A stretch of DNA of 64,000 nucleotides from Bin87 sp965220265 (GTDB taxonomy: Bacteria; Chloroflexota; Dehalococcoidia; Lucifugimonadales; UBA3495), in the NCBI GenBank assembly GCA_965220265.1, contig CBDCPM010000004.1, positions 3,596,001 through 3,660,000 on the forward strand, in the 5' to 3' direction. This document shows positions 18,704 through 29,787 of the stretch, piece by piece. Below the pieces are notes generated by a model. That model made no database searches. It had not been told where the DNA came from and saw only the letters and a list, made by a program, of their open reading frames with translations. A program made the position numbers and the translations under genes. Every line of letters begins with the position of its first letter. Position 1 is the first letter of the stretch.

Positions 18704-21327
18704 CTAACAATCCGGCAGACCCAGCCGGTGCAGGTCGTTCTCAGGCACACCCCTCAATCCTGCCGGCACACATCCGGTAAGACTATTTCCGCCGAGCCAC
18801 AACCATTCCAACTCCGACAAGGCTAAAAACTCCTCGGGGATCTCTCCCGTGAACCGGTTGTCGTTCAAAAGCAGTTGCCGCAAGGGCAAATCGGCCAGCC
18901 AGGACGGAATTTGCCCCGTCAACCGATTGCTGTGGACGTTGAAATACTCCATGTTTGTCCGCTTGGCCAGATTGTCGGGGATCGGCCCCGTAAACTGGTT
19001 CTGATCTAGGTTAAGCGATCGCAGATTGGTCAAGTCGCCCAGCCATGACGGGATATCCCCGGTTAGCTGATTAACGCCGACCGAGAAGTGAGTCAACTCA
19101 GTCAGGTTTGCCAGTGTCGACGGAATCTCGCCGCTCAATTCGTTCCCCCAGATACGCAGGTCTCCCAAGCCAGAGAGTTCGCCAAGCTCCGACGGTATTG
19201 GCCCACTCAGCCGATTGCGCGACACGGACAAGACTTCCAGGTTGGCCAGCCTTCCCAGCTCCGGAGGAATCTCGCCCGACAGCTGGTTTTCGTTCAATCT
19301 CAACTCCCTGAGTTTGCGCAGATTGCCCAGTTCCGCCGGTAGTTCCCCGCTCAACCGGTTGTCCCTCAGGTCCAACACAGTTACGTGGCCCTCAGGATCG
19401 GTGGTTACGCCATGCCATCGGCTCCCCGGTTCGTCGCTCAACCAATTGCCCTTGTTCGCCCAATAGACCCCGCCGGCGGACTCGTAAAGAGCGGTCAACG
19501 CAGCCCGGTCCGTGTCCGCCAAAGGAACACGTGACACGGTGCCCGGCAAGTCCGTGTCCGGTGCGGAGAACCCGGTAGCGTGATGCTCTTCAAACAACGG
19601 ATAGAATTCGTCAATCGTCATTCCGAAGGCTGTTTCAAATGCCTCCTGCCAGGTTGTACCGGGCCTCACTAGCGTCCAGTAGGTGATCAACGCCTCTTCG
19701 CCAGCCTTCGCCGCCAGGAGCTCCGCCCCCATCGCAGCCAGCCCGAACGGCCGGGTCCCCCGAGCAGCACGTCGTAGATTTCCATCTCCTTGAGGGAAAC
19801 ATCCACCTCGCGCGCCTCGTTAGCGTAATGTTGGTGACGTTGCTCGTAGGGCCAAACCCCAGCTTTTGCCAGAGCCGCCATTGCGTGGAATTCGGCGCCC
19901 CCCTCTTGTAGCCACGCCGGGCCGATAACCCGCACTTCTGAGTGGGTATAGGAGAACCTGCCGTTGCCCTGCAACGTGTACTGATGCACATGGCTCAGCT
20001 CGTGGGCGGCGATCCTCATAAAACTGCTGGACCGATCGTGCTGGGCAAGGGCGAGCAGATTGACGATAATCCAACCTGAATCCGCATCTTCCAGGCCCGC
20101 CAATCCTCCCCACGAGCGATCGACGAAAGCGCGCCGGGCACTTTCAACGCTCCTGTTCTCCAGCCGCGCCAATGTCCTGGCCGCCAAGTCCAGGTCGTGG
20201 TAAAGGTAAAAGGTGGCGTCATCCGGCAATGGGGGCAGGCCCAACTCGGACGCATACCGGTGCATATAGACAATTCCAGCGCGGAGATTTCCATATTGCT
20301 CCTCGGTTACTTCCGGTCCAACTTCCCACTTCAGGTACGGCACACCGGGGTCGTCGATGTACCGCGCCTTTATCGCCACGGGCAGTGGTGTCGGCGTGGG
20401 CATGGGAATCTTGGTCGGTAATGACGTCACCTCGGGTTCCGGCGTTCTCGCCTGAGCGATCTCGGAACAGAACGGCACTCCTGACGCGGCGAAATCATTG
20501 TCCGGCACCTCGCGCAGCTCATCAGGTATGCAACCGGTCAGGTCGTTGCCGCCGAGCCAAAGCGCTCGCAGATATCGCAGGTTGCCCAGCTCCTCGGGTA
20601 TATCCCCATCGAACCGGTTGTTGCCCAATATCAGCCGTCGTAGCGGTAGATCCCCCAACCACGCAGGCAATTGCCCGGTGAACCGGTTGGTCGGCAGGTG
20701 CAACTCTTCCAGGTTGCGGAAGTCCGCCAACCACTCGGGGACTGTCCCGTGCAGCCGGTTGCCGCCCACGGCGAACTGTTCCAGGTCGGTCAGCCGAGCC
20801 AGTTCCGGCGGTATTTCTCCGGTCAACTCGTTCGACCACAGCCCCAGGATCCTCAGTTCAGACAGATCTCCCAGTTCCGCCGGCAGTTCCCCGGTTAGCT
20901 GGTTCTCCTGAAGGAAGAGCTCGGTCACCCTGCCTTGCGCGTTGGTGGTTACGCCGTACCACTGGCGCAACGGCGCTTCGCCCGCCCAATTCGTGTTGTT
21001 GATCCATCCGGAGCCACCGGTCGCTTGGTAGAGAGCTATCAACGCCGCCCGGTCCATTCCTACCGCCGGCGTTCGAGCGGGCGCCGGCGTCTCCGTCGCC
21101 GCCGGTGCAGGAGCTGGCGTCAGTGTTGGCTCGGATGTGGCGGTAGGCACCGGCGTATAAGTCGGATAGGGCGTATACGTGGGCAACGGGGTGTATGTAG
21201 GAGCCGGTGCAGCCGTCGCCGGAGGAACCTGCGTCACGGGACCCTCAGACGTGCAGCCTACCGCCAACAACGCCAACACCAGTAGCACGGTGATCACCTG
21301 ACCCGCTCGGAAACTCGGCGATCCCAT
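18704..21327 (-). CDS. LRR lipoprotein with an internal gluzincin metallopeptidase domain (one frameshift)
   Basis: The start MGSPSFRAGQVIT at 21327 follows AAGGAGG by 6 bases; ATGs further upstream are less well placed. A lipobox LLAVGC puts the lipidated Cys at residue 25. It is followed by a TP-rich linker (PTYTPLPTYTPYPTYTP), a first plant-type LRR block (LTGELPAELGDLSELRILG...), a metallopeptidase domain with IAAHELSHVHQ and LQEGGAEFHA (HExxH plus Glu), and a second LRR block up to GLPDC. The frame changes at a run of five C on the plus strand (19757-19761); six would give LLGGTRPFGLAAMGAELL continuously. Role unknown; surface proteolysis or binding of host or neighbour proteins is an inference. 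Confidence 0.75.
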
Positions 21328-21485
21328 GCCATACCTCCTTGTTTTCTTCATGCTACGCCACATGACACTGACCTGCCATCAATACCTATCCCGACCACAG
21401 TTCCTAACCTGGACTTTGCACAAAAGTTAGATAAATCATAAGAACAGGGTAAGCTGGCCGGACCCTCCTGGAAAAAGGCCAAGCG

Positions 21486-22924
21486 ATGCTCACCCTGCCC
21501 AACACGATTGTACCCGTACTCCATCCCTTCGCCATGCTGTTTCGCAGCCCGACCTGGCTGAAAGCCCAAATCCTGCTGATCGGCGCGATACTGGCTCCCG
21601 GCCAACGCACCGTGGCATCGGCGCTCCGTGTCATGGGACTGAGCGACGACCGCAACTGCGCCCGTTATCATCAAGTGCTCAATCGGGCGGTGTGGTCGCC
21701 CCGCCAGGCGGCACGCATCCTGTTGGGACTGCTGATCCTCTACTTGGATCAAGGCGATGGTCCGTTGATCTTCGGCATACGAGCCTTTTACCAATCACGA
21801 AACCCTGGAACGGCGCCGCGGTCCTAAAATCAAATCCTTGGGCATCTACCGCGATGCGGTGCGTTCCAGCCGGAGCCACCTGGTCAAGGCCAGCGGTCTG
21901 CGCTGGATTTCCCTGATGTGGCTGGGCCAGGTCCCCTGGGCGGGACGCTATTGGGCCTGGCCTTTTCTCACCGTGCTGGCGCCTGCGGAACGCTACTACC
22001 GGCAGCGCGGACGCCGCCACAAAAAACTCACCGACTGGGCGCGGCAGATGGTCATGCAACTGCGCCGCTGGCTGACCCAGCGCCCCCTGGTGCTGGTGGG
22101 CGACGGCGGCTACGCCGTCCTGGACCTGCTCCACTGCTGCCAATCCCTCCGTGAACCCGTTACCCTCATCACCAGATTGCGCCTGGACGCGGCGATATGG
22201 GCCAGCGGTTGCGAGAGCCTCGAACCTCATCACCAGATTGCGCCTGGACGCGGCCCTCTATGAACCGGCGCCACCACGTCAACCGAGCCGGAACGGTCGG
22301 CCACCGCTGAAAGGCCGACGGCTGCCCGCGCTGAAATCACTCGTCGACCATCCCGGTCAGTCCTGGGCCACCGCGGTGGTGGCCTGGTACGACGGCACGA
22401 CCCGCACGGTGGAGCTCACCTCGCAAACTGCGGTCTGGTATCGTTCGGGCAAGCCGCCGGTGCCCCTGCGCTGGGTCTTGGTTCGGGACCCCCAAGGAGA
22501 ATTCGCTACACAGGCTCTGCTGTGCACTGACCTGGCCGTGGACCCGGTGCAGGTTCTGGAATGGTTTGTGCTGCGCTGGCAACTGGAGGTCACCTTCCAG
22601 GAGGTGCGAGCACATCTGGGTGTGGCGACCCAACGCCAGTGGTCCGATCGCGCCATTGCCCGCACCACGCCGATCCTGATGGGCCTATTCTCCTGGACCA
22701 CCCTGGCGGCTCACTTGATGCAGGAACAACTGCCCATGAGCCATCGCACCGCGGCCTGGTACGCCAAGCCGTCTCCAACTTTCGTGGATGCCAGCGCTCT
22801 GGTGCGCCGCCACTTGTGGCTGGCGTCGGAGGGTTTTTCACTGTCCGACGCAGAACCGGATATATTGAAAGTCCCGGCTGTCCTGTACCACCGACTTGTA
22901 GATTCACTCGCCTATGCGGCTTGA
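21486..22924 (+). pseudogene. DDE-superfamily transposase (IS4/IS701-clan), broken twice
   Basis: Three frames together give the protein: LAPGQRTVASALRVMGLSDD..., then ETLERRRGPKIKSLGIYRDAVRSS, HKKLTDWARQM, then RWVLVRDPQGEF and FVLRWQLEVTFQEVRAHLGV. The expected LGIDDT/ETLERRRG junction carries an extra stretch near 21780-21800 (RAFYQSR), which removes the first catalytic Asp. A 30-bp segment is repeated at 22164-22193 and 22225-22254, adding 61 bases and shifting frame. The element is inactive as read. Exact family uncertain. Confidence 0.75.
22164..22254. repeat. 30-bp direct repeat causing a 61-base insertion in the transposase
   Basis: The segment beginning CCTCATCACCAGATTGCGCC occurs at 22164-22193 and at 22225-22254. 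The protein fragment LITRLRLDAA therefore appears twice, with the frame shifted by one between copies. Confidence 0.85.
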
Positions 22925-22940
22925 AATGTGCAAAGCCTAG

Positions 22941-23050
22941 CTAACAACCTGGCAGTCCCAGTTCAGCCAAGTCGTTTTCGGCACGTCCCGCAATCCCGCC
23001 GGCACACATCCGTCCAGGCCGTTCCCGCCCAGATACACCCTCTTCAGGTG
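22941..23050 (-). pseudogene. C-terminal relic of a second LRR lipoprotein gene
   Basis: The minus strand reads LKRVYLGGNGLDGCVPAGLRDVP, like LEWLWLGGNSLTGCVPAGLRGVP at the end of the LRR gene at 18704. Adding one T to the run at 22974-22977 gives KNDLAELGLPGC and the stop TAG, the normal ending. Only about 35 codons remain. The IS at 21409-22940 sits on its stop codon and the Tn3 relic starts on its other side. Confidence 0.7.
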
Positions 23051-23059
23051 TCAATTCCA

Positions 23060-23640
23060 GGATGACGGAGTGGTGTGCCATCCGGTACGGGTCGCCTCCG
23101 GTAAGGGGCATAATCGTACGCTAAGGCTGCTATCGGCGCTTTGGCCACCGGTATTCGCCGGTGAGCAGGATGTGGGCCCACCCAGGGGGTGAGATTTGGG
23201 CCGGGATCTCGAGCTCGACCGTCGGCCTGCGTGTTTCCGCTGCCTGACCGCTTCGCCGAGATAGGCGGTATTCCAGTAAATGACGATGGCGGCGAGCAGG
23301 TTGAACCCGGCCATGCGGTCATGCTGGCCCTCGCTGGAGCGGTCGCGGATTTCGCCCTGGCGCCCGATCCGGAGGGCGTGATGAGCCTCGCCCTGGTTCA
23401 GGCCGATGTTGGCTCGGCGCTGCATATCGGCGTCGAGCGGCCAGTCGACGATGAAGAGCGTTCGTTCGACTCATCCCGGCAGGCGCGGCGCTGTCCGTAA
23501 GGGGATCGTCCAGCGGACGGCTCAGCTTGTCGCCCCGACCCCCGCCAAACCGGAGCCAGGAGCGTCTCATATGAATGGTACGGTAACAATTGCGGATGCG
23601 GGGCCCTATCCGTACACTTCCCCATGACGGAAACACTCAT
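23060..23640 (-). pseudogene. Relic of a Tn3-family transposase
   Basis: The best frame gives MQRRANIGLNQGEAHHALRI, GRQGEIRDRSSEGQHDRMAG and FNLLAAIVIYWNTAYLGEAV. This is the conserved C-terminal block of Tn3 transposases (LNKGEARNALARA...IVLWNTVYLERA). Upstream frames add RTLFIVDWPLDAD-like residues. The N-terminal 800 or so residues are absent and the frame changes at least once. No 38-bp terminal repeat was seen. Confidence 0.65.
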
Positions 23641-23717
23641 CACAGGAACAGAAATTCACCAGGGTCTTGACCCGGGACGTACCGGGTGATGGACTGCAGC
23701 TCCCAGGGTGAACCCAG

Positions 23718-25126
23718 TCAGGGCGTGCTGCGTCGTTCCAGCAGCGGCTCGTCCCCATAGCTCCTGCCGTAGCGTTTGACCCCGTATCGGCATCAAACGC
23801 TACCAGACCCACCGATAGGTCCTTCCGGGCTTTCTCCGGTACTATGCCGTCGTCGCGCCATGAACCCTGGGCTTCGACCACCCAGACCAATGGGTCCGGG
23901 ATCATCGTCCCCGCCGAACTCCCTCGCATCGTCTCGAACTCGCTCGTACGCATCAAGCGGACGGTCGGAGAATGGGGTTTGCCGGTTACATTCAATTCGG
24001 GGACATTGAAGCTCAGGTACGCCAGGCCCAGCCGGGCGGCCAGTCGCTCAGAGATTCGGGGCTCTCCGTCCGTCGCCGCCGGCAGGTGATCCTTCGGTAT
24101 TGCCCCGAAAACGGACAGCTTTAATGTAGGGTCCGTCATGATGCCCCGGGAGAGTTCGCCGGACTCCAGCCAGAACGCCCTCACCACCGAAGTCCCGTCA
24201 GCGAGCCGGAAACCGAGGAAGTAGCGCGGACCGTCGTGGTCGCGGTTCCGTTGGTTGACCGGAGCCTCCAGCGCCACGTCAACGAACCGCCGGATGGTTG
24301 GTGCTTCATCGATGGTGGCAAGGACCATCATCTGGTCATCATCATTCAGTATGTCAATGGCCGTGATCTTGTCCCGTATGTCCAGCAGGTCCTCGCCGAA
24401 CTTGGCGGAAGGATTGGTGTCGGCTTCGTACAGGGTCGGCTTACCTCCTTCGAACGTCGCCAACCGGAACTCAGGTGCGTACCCCTTGACCGCGTAGACC
24501 TGCGTTCCCGGGTTCAAGTAGGTGGCGTCGCCGTCCTGGGAACGGTAGAAGGGGCCCGCGTAGCCGTCCAGCCGGAAGGCAATTCGGTAGAGCTCTGGCC
24601 CCAGATGCTTCTCCGTGAGGTCAGCGTGATCCGCGCGAGTTATTTTCCCAACCAGGTTCCACCGTCTCATGTATTGGATGCTACTGAACTTCACCACGGG
24701 AACCCAGCCGATGGTGTGCGGTTTGGGACTGGCGTCTTCGCCGTTCGTGAGGACCGCCGTGATGCGGGCCATCTGGCCCTCGTCGCCAAGGACCGCGTCC
24801 AGGCGGCTTGAACCGTCCCCACGCCCATCGTGTCGTTCCAAGACCATACCGTTGCGGTTCAGGATGGCCTGAGAACCGGAAGGCACATGGGTCACGTAGG
24901 CAACCTTCTCCGGCATCTCGGACGTTAACCCCTCCACGAAGGTAACCACGACGTCGAATTCCAGGTCCAGCCTGTAGTTTTCTGAGACCGCTTCTGATGC
25001 GCCCGGCGCGGATGGTTGTGGAGCCGAAGTTGCCGGAGGAGCGTCCCGTGGTGGCATAGCACCACAGGCTGCCAGCAGCAAGGCCGCCGCCCCGAGCACC
25101 GCAAATGTCAGGAACAACTTCATCAT
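23718..25126 (-). CDS. Lipoprotein of unknown function (C-terminal frameshift)
   Basis: The start MMKLFLTFAVLG overlaps the stop of the upstream gene (ATGATG), so translation is probably coupled. The signal ends in LLLAACGA, a clear lipobox. After a Pro/Ala-rich linker, about 420 residues form a beta-rich domain (VPVVKFSSIQYMRRWNLVGK, IAFRLDGYAGPFYRSQDGD, VRAFWLESGELS). No family is recognised. As read, the frame runs to 23606. Near 23780-23783 a run of four C (five needed) shifts it: the corrected ending is DTGVKRYGRSYGDEPLLERR and a stop at 23718. It is part of a lipoprotein cluster with META and BsuPI proteins. Confidence 0.6.
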
Positions 25127-27169
25127 TTGAGCACCTGCAGTTGGTGGGGTGGCGTCACCAGTCTCTCTGGGGGATCCATCATTAGGGATCCTCTGATCAG
25201 GTAGGTTCCGGCGGGAACGGGCTCGCTCTGGTTATCCACCTGTTCCCAATCGCCGACGAGTTCCATCTCCTCGCCGGGCTCCACGGTTTCGCCGACCATC
25301 GCATCCAGGATGATTTGCCCACACTGCCAACGCCAGACGTTTTCGCCGGCGTTGGTCGCAACTGCGAAGTCGTGGGAGGGTATCCCGCCCATCGGGACCT
25401 GGACGGCTCCATCGCTGATGTTTCACAGCGTTAACGTCATGCGTACCGCCTCCCCGTAGGCCACTTGGGACGGCGCCTCAAGCGAGTAATCGATGGCGGC
25501 GAGAAACGTTTGGTTCGGGGACTTGCCTTTGTCGAGGAGGCTCAGTGCGTCGGTGCTGCATCCAATTTCGATCACGACGGCTTCCCGTGGCACATCGGCC
25601 TTCGCTATGGCGGCTTCCATCTGTTCGAGAGCTCCGCGCAACGGGCGAATGCTGATTGCGATGCGTTTGTTCCTCTCGTCCACGGCCGACAGATAGATGT
25701 AGATGCCGGGAAATCCCACGGCTGCCTCTTCCACGGCCTTGATGAGCCATGCCGTCAGGTCTTTCATCCTGTATTCGGTCCCCGCAGGCGCCGTGGGTGG
25801 AAGAGGCGGACGGTCCGCTGGCCCGAACACGAGGGCGTCGCCAGTCTTGGTTCGGACGACCAGCCGGTCATCGAGGACGTGGTAGCGCTCTGAGATTGCC
25901 AGGAGGTCGAGGAACCGGCGTTGATGAGGAGAGATTCTGGCATCCCCGTCGCACGTGTTGTGCGTACTCAGGGCTGCCTCGGAAAAGGATATTGATCCGT
26001 CCGTCCCGACCAATACCTTTCCTTCTCCGCCGGTTGTGTGCTAAGCGTACGAGTGGCACCCCAGCGACCCTTGGACGGTTTTATGGTCGAACTTAGCGGT
26101 GATGTTGGAGCCCGGCGCCACATCGGTGTGCTCAACCCACCTCATGCCGGATTGGCCCGAACGGGATTCCAGGAACCGGATCAAGGTCCATTGCCTGTCG
26201 GATATGGCGTCTGGTGGTTGGGGCAGCGGTGCGAAGGTGAGCGTCTTGCCCCTGCTGGTACGCACCACCATCCGCAGTGACCGCAGGACCCCTTGGACGT
26301 AGAAGGTTGAGTATTCATTGGCCCATCCGAAGTCCTCCATGAAGAGATGCTCTCGGTTGACGGCGTCCCTGGGGCATCCTTCCGCGGAGCCGGCCATGCC
26401 CGTGTAGGAGATTCTGATACGGCCCCATTAGCGGTGTAACCCAAGGCGTAGTCGCGGCACGCGGTGGTTCCGACGGTTGCCCGGTCATCGAGGAAAACCA
26501 CGGTCGTGGGTTCTTCGCCGTAGGTTCCGTTGCGGTCCACGAGCCGCCAACTGGTACCTGCCAGATCGATGGTTCGTCCAGCTAATGGCGTTTGCCTGGC
26601 GAACACCAGCGCGACGTCTCCGGAACTGTCAATGATGTGCAGGCGGCCGTCTACAACGCGGGCTCTGGCCTGCTGCGTCATGACGCCCAGGACCGGTTCG
26701 CCTGGTCGAGGATGGTGTCCGTTAGACAGTCTGCCATAGCGCCGCCAAATGGAGGCACCGAAATCGTGCCATCCGGTTTGACTACCGACGTTCCCGACTC
26801 GTGCCGGCCGCCGAAGGAATTGCAGCCGTCGAACCCGCCGAACTGCGGGCCGTTGATCGTCAGCGTCAGATACGTTCCTGCGATGGGCGGTTGCCCATCG
26901 ACGGACTCCAGGATCCAGGTTGCGCCGTCAATCGAGGCCACGGTGGGCGTCGGTTCTGGAACCCCCGCAACGACAGCGATCTCGGGCTGCGGATCAGTCC
27001 TCGCGCCGGTGCAGGCAACGCCAACCGTCATTAGAAGAACGATGGCCAGCAGCGCCTTCGACCCATGTATCCATGCGGGGCGCGCCTGCCGCGACCCGGT
27101 AATACTGATGAGCTCCACTTGATCGGTTCTTCTTTTCTCGGCCAGGATTCCGGCCACGACGGCGATCAT
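25123..27169 (-). pseudogene. META/BsuPI-type lipoprotein, broken by two nonsense codons and two frameshifts
   Basis: The reconstructed protein has a lipoprotein-like segment (LLAIVLLMTVGVACTG). Next come META/HslJ-type domains (ATWILESVDGQPPIAGTYLT...FDGCNSFGGRHESG; LAGTSWRLVDRNGTYGEEPT; a third ending GSLGCHSYA). A C-terminal domain similar to BsuPI inhibitors follows (PGEEMELVGDWEQVDN, EPVPAGTYLIRG). TAG at 26041-26043 and TGA at 25423-25425 lie in frame between conserved blocks. Frames also change near 26684 and at the CCCC run 26423-26426. The plus-strand genes at 29788 and 30881 are intact relatives that carry the BsuPI-like and META parts separately. The start at 27169 is uncertain because the signal begins 35 residues in. 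Confidence 0.65.
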
Positions 27170-27387
27170 GGATTACAACAATATGTGGCCAGTTTGGCCA
27201 GAGGCGGCCGGCGATCCCATGTCGACGATAGACGAAATCGCGGGATCAACATTCGCCGGCAGCGGTTTCCACGGCCGACCGAGGAACTATGAGTGTACAA
27301 TCCGCCTTGACAGATTTGTGATGCCGTCCCGCGGCCTGGTAAGCGCGGAACCCTACGCGATGCCAGGAGAGATTTCGCTCAGCACAG

Positions 27388-28818
27388 GTGAACAGTTATG
27401 AGTGTATCAAGACACTCAGTCCTGACGCGTTTTCAGGTGACTGCCCGTCGGAAGCGCGGTCAATGGCCGGTTGGGGCGTGACCTTGCTACCAACCAATGG
27501 CGCTTTCCTTCACACAAAAACGCGCTGCCCGCATGTGGGAAATCAAAGGTCGGCACTTGTCGTTTTCCTCGTTGTCACAGCGATGGTTTTGGCCTGCAAC
27601 GGCGGTGAAAGGTCTCCGTCGAATCCCACTCCGGCGCCGATTGCAGCACCCGGGACAGTGGACCTGGACACCGGCATCCGGTTGGTCGACTTGTTCGGCA
27701 ACGATGCGGTGGGCTACGACCGGGACGGCGAGTTGTGGCTCGTTGATGTCCGCACCGGCAAATCGACCCGGTTCACCGACGATGGGTACCCAAAGCACGC
27801 GGTTGCCCTGAGCGCTGACTACGTTGCTTGGGTTGACCAGCGCCGGCAGATCCAATTGCCAGGTTACCCCACCCGGGTGGTAACAGTTCAGACTTGCTGA
27901 GCCGTTTCCGCGTCCAACCCGTCATTCCGGACTTGATCCGGAATCCACAAAATCCTTGCCCACTCACGTTTGCCGGTTTCTTGGATACCGGCGTTCGCCG
28001 GTATGACGGTTTGCGTTCCTGACGGTCACCTCGAGTCTGAACAGTTACCCCGGGTGTTGTCTGGCGACGTGTTTGTTCGCAATCGGCACACCGGAGAGGA
28101 GCAGCGCATTACCGACGCGCCAGCCACCAGAGAAGGTCTGCAGACGTCCGGCTCCCACCTGGTTTGGCAGGACAATCGCAACGGGTTGCTGGCAGGCCGC
28201 ACGCAGGATTTCGACATCTACGCCTATGATTTGGAGCAGGAGGTGGAGATCCCGGTGGCGGTGGCTCCCTGCCAACAAAAGACGCCGGCCATTCACGAGG
28301 ATATGGCGGTCTGGTCCGACAACCGTACCCGGCCGGAGGACGCCCCGTCCCGAGCGGGCTGCTCCAACTGTCCGGACAATCCCTTCGACATCTATTCCTA
28401 CAATCTGAAAACCGCAGAGGAAAGACCGCTGGTGGAAACCGGCGGCCACAATGGACGGCCGTCCATTCATGGTCAGCGGGTAACGTGGCAACAGTTCCAG
28501 GAACGCGACGAGTCGGTAATCGTCCTTCTGGACCTCGAAACCGGTGAGTAGACAATCATCGGGGACGGCGGCCGCGGCAGATCGAGCCCGATGATTTCCG
28601 AGGACTACGTGGTCTGGGCGGTCGCGGAACATTGCGATGTGTTCGGGATTCCCCCAAGCAAGGCGCAGACCGGCGTGTACGCTTACCGGTTGAAGACGGC
28701 TGAAGTCCGCCAGTTGTCAAACTACGTTGAACCTATGGCGATGCTGCGCGCAAATGTGGCGTTAATTGCCGAAGTTTGCTTCGGGGTGAGGAGGCAATAC
28801 GCGGTCCATCTCGATTGA
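27388..28818 (+). pseudogene. Lipoprotein with TolB-like beta-propeller repeats, interrupted by a MITE and a TAG codon
   Basis: The signal segment SALVVFLVVTAMVLAC has a lipobox. Propeller-like repeats follow: NDAVGYDRDGELWLVDVRTG, GDVFVRNRHTGEEQRITDAP, DFDIYAYDLEQEVEIPV, PFDIYSYNLKTAEERPLVE, GVYAYRLKTAEVRQLS. The 169-bp MITE plus its 8-bp duplication (177 bases) sits after YPTRV and brings a stop at 27898-27900. Removing it restores PTRVLSGDVFVRN in frame. A second lesion is TAG at 28549-28551, after LLDLETGE. Function unknown; such propellers usually bind proteins or cell-wall material. Confidence 0.75.
27880..28048. mobile_element. 169-bp MITE with IS66-type ends and 8-bp target duplication
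   Basis: The left end GTAACAGTTCAGACTTG (27880-27896) is identical to the left end of the IS66 element at 8297. The right end GAGTCTGAACAGTTAC (28033-28048) mirrors it. CCCGGGTG is duplicated at 27872-27879 and 28049-28056. The interior has no gene but two strong palindromes, at 27924-27944 (ATTCCGGA...TCCGGAAT) and 27985-28004 (ATACCGGCGTTCGCCGGTAT). Confidence 0.9.
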
Positions 28819-28870
28819 GGCTGACAGTCACTGCGCCACCGATACACCCACACGGTTCGAGGTACATGAG

Positions 28871-29557
28871 ATGCATGAGCTCCGCAGACGGCAAATCAGG
28901 TCCATATTGATCACGGCGTGCATCTTCGCGGTCCTGGCGGCCACGATCGGCGTCTTGGTCAGCGCCGGATTGTTTTGGCGAGCCAACACGCATAAAGGCT
29001 GGTTAGTCCACGTGGCCCCCGACACCTTGGTACAGTCCTCCCAGCACATCATCGTGGCCCGCTACGAGGACGAAGCGGTGCATGAGATCCCCAACTCCTC
29101 GTTGTATCCTAACGCTCCCACATCGTTCACCGACGTATACCGCCGGTTCGAGGTGCTCGAATCCCTGAAGGGCGATTTCGAGCCTGGCGCAACGGTTTAC
29201 GTCGGGTGGAATGCCGGATACACCATCACCAATCCCGAGACCGCAGAGCCCGAATTCAGACCGCGTGAAGTGCTCCCGATACCTGAGGATGCGGATTACG
29301 CGCTCTTCCTCAATTGGCTGTGGGCCAGGTCACGCCATCCGGACGATCCCCAAACCAGGATTTGGGGAACTCCGAAAGGACTGGGGATCGCCCTGGTGGA
29401 CTCCCGGGGCAGGCTCTCATTCCAGACCAACGATTACTACCGGGCGGCGCTGAAGGACCTGGGTTTCGAACCTGTTCCCGGATCCGGCGCCCCGTTTGAA
29501 CTCACTACCGACGGCGTGAAGGAATTGCTGGCAGCCGAGTACGCCAGCCCCCAATAG
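28871..29557 (+). CDS. Membrane-anchored protein of unknown function
   Basis: 228 residues. A basic start (MHELRRRQIRS) and a single hydrophobic segment at residues 12-35 (ILITACIFAVLAATIGVLVSAGLFW) suggest an N-in, C-out anchor. The outer domain has ITxxxP-like beta strands (FTDVYRRFEVLESLKGDFEPGATVYV, DADYALFLNWLW) that resemble secreted beta-sandwich domains in which a cost or value is compared. No family is named. It lies in a plus-strand lipoprotein cluster. Confidence 0.6.
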   Translation: MHELRRRQIRSILITACIFAVLAATIGVLVSAGLFWRANTHKGWLVHVAPDTLVQSSQHIIVARYEDEAVHEIPNSSLYPNAPTSFTDVYRRFEVLESLKGDFEPGATVYVGWNAGYTITNPETAEPEFRPREVLPIPEDADYALFLNWLWARSRHPDDPQTRIWGTPKGLGIALVDSRGRLSFQTNDYYRAALKDLGFEPVPGSGAPFELTTDGVKELLAAEYASPQ

Positions 29558-29787
29558 GAAAAGGTTCTCCACATGATGCGACCAGATTGGGCATGAAGCG
29601 CTCACTTTCGACTGCCCGACCGGACCGCAACTGTGCCTGCAGGATGGTGGACGGCATCGGGGTATCTGCTCCTTGGCTTGGTGGTACCAGAGATCATGGA
29701 GTCCAACCGAGGAACGTTGTTCCTGGCAGACTCGACTCCCTGTAGAACGGCATAGAGATAGTTCTTCCCTCGAACTTTGGCAGCCAA

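Larger units (their letters stand above)
21409..22940. mobile_element. Insertion sequence with DDE transposase, 5-bp target duplication
   Basis: The ends CTGGACTTTGCACA (21409-21422) and TGTGCAAAGCCTAG (22927-22940) are inverted repeats with two mismatches. Direct repeats CTAAC at 21404-21408 and 22941-22945 mark the insertion site. The target was the stop codon region of an LRR gene relic on the minus strand. Confidence 0.75.

Noticed and set aside
2399..26043. Reassignment of TGA or TAG to an amino acid
   Set aside because: TGA, TAG and TAA all interrupt genes, while many intact genes here end normally in the same codons. Nonsense mutation is simpler.
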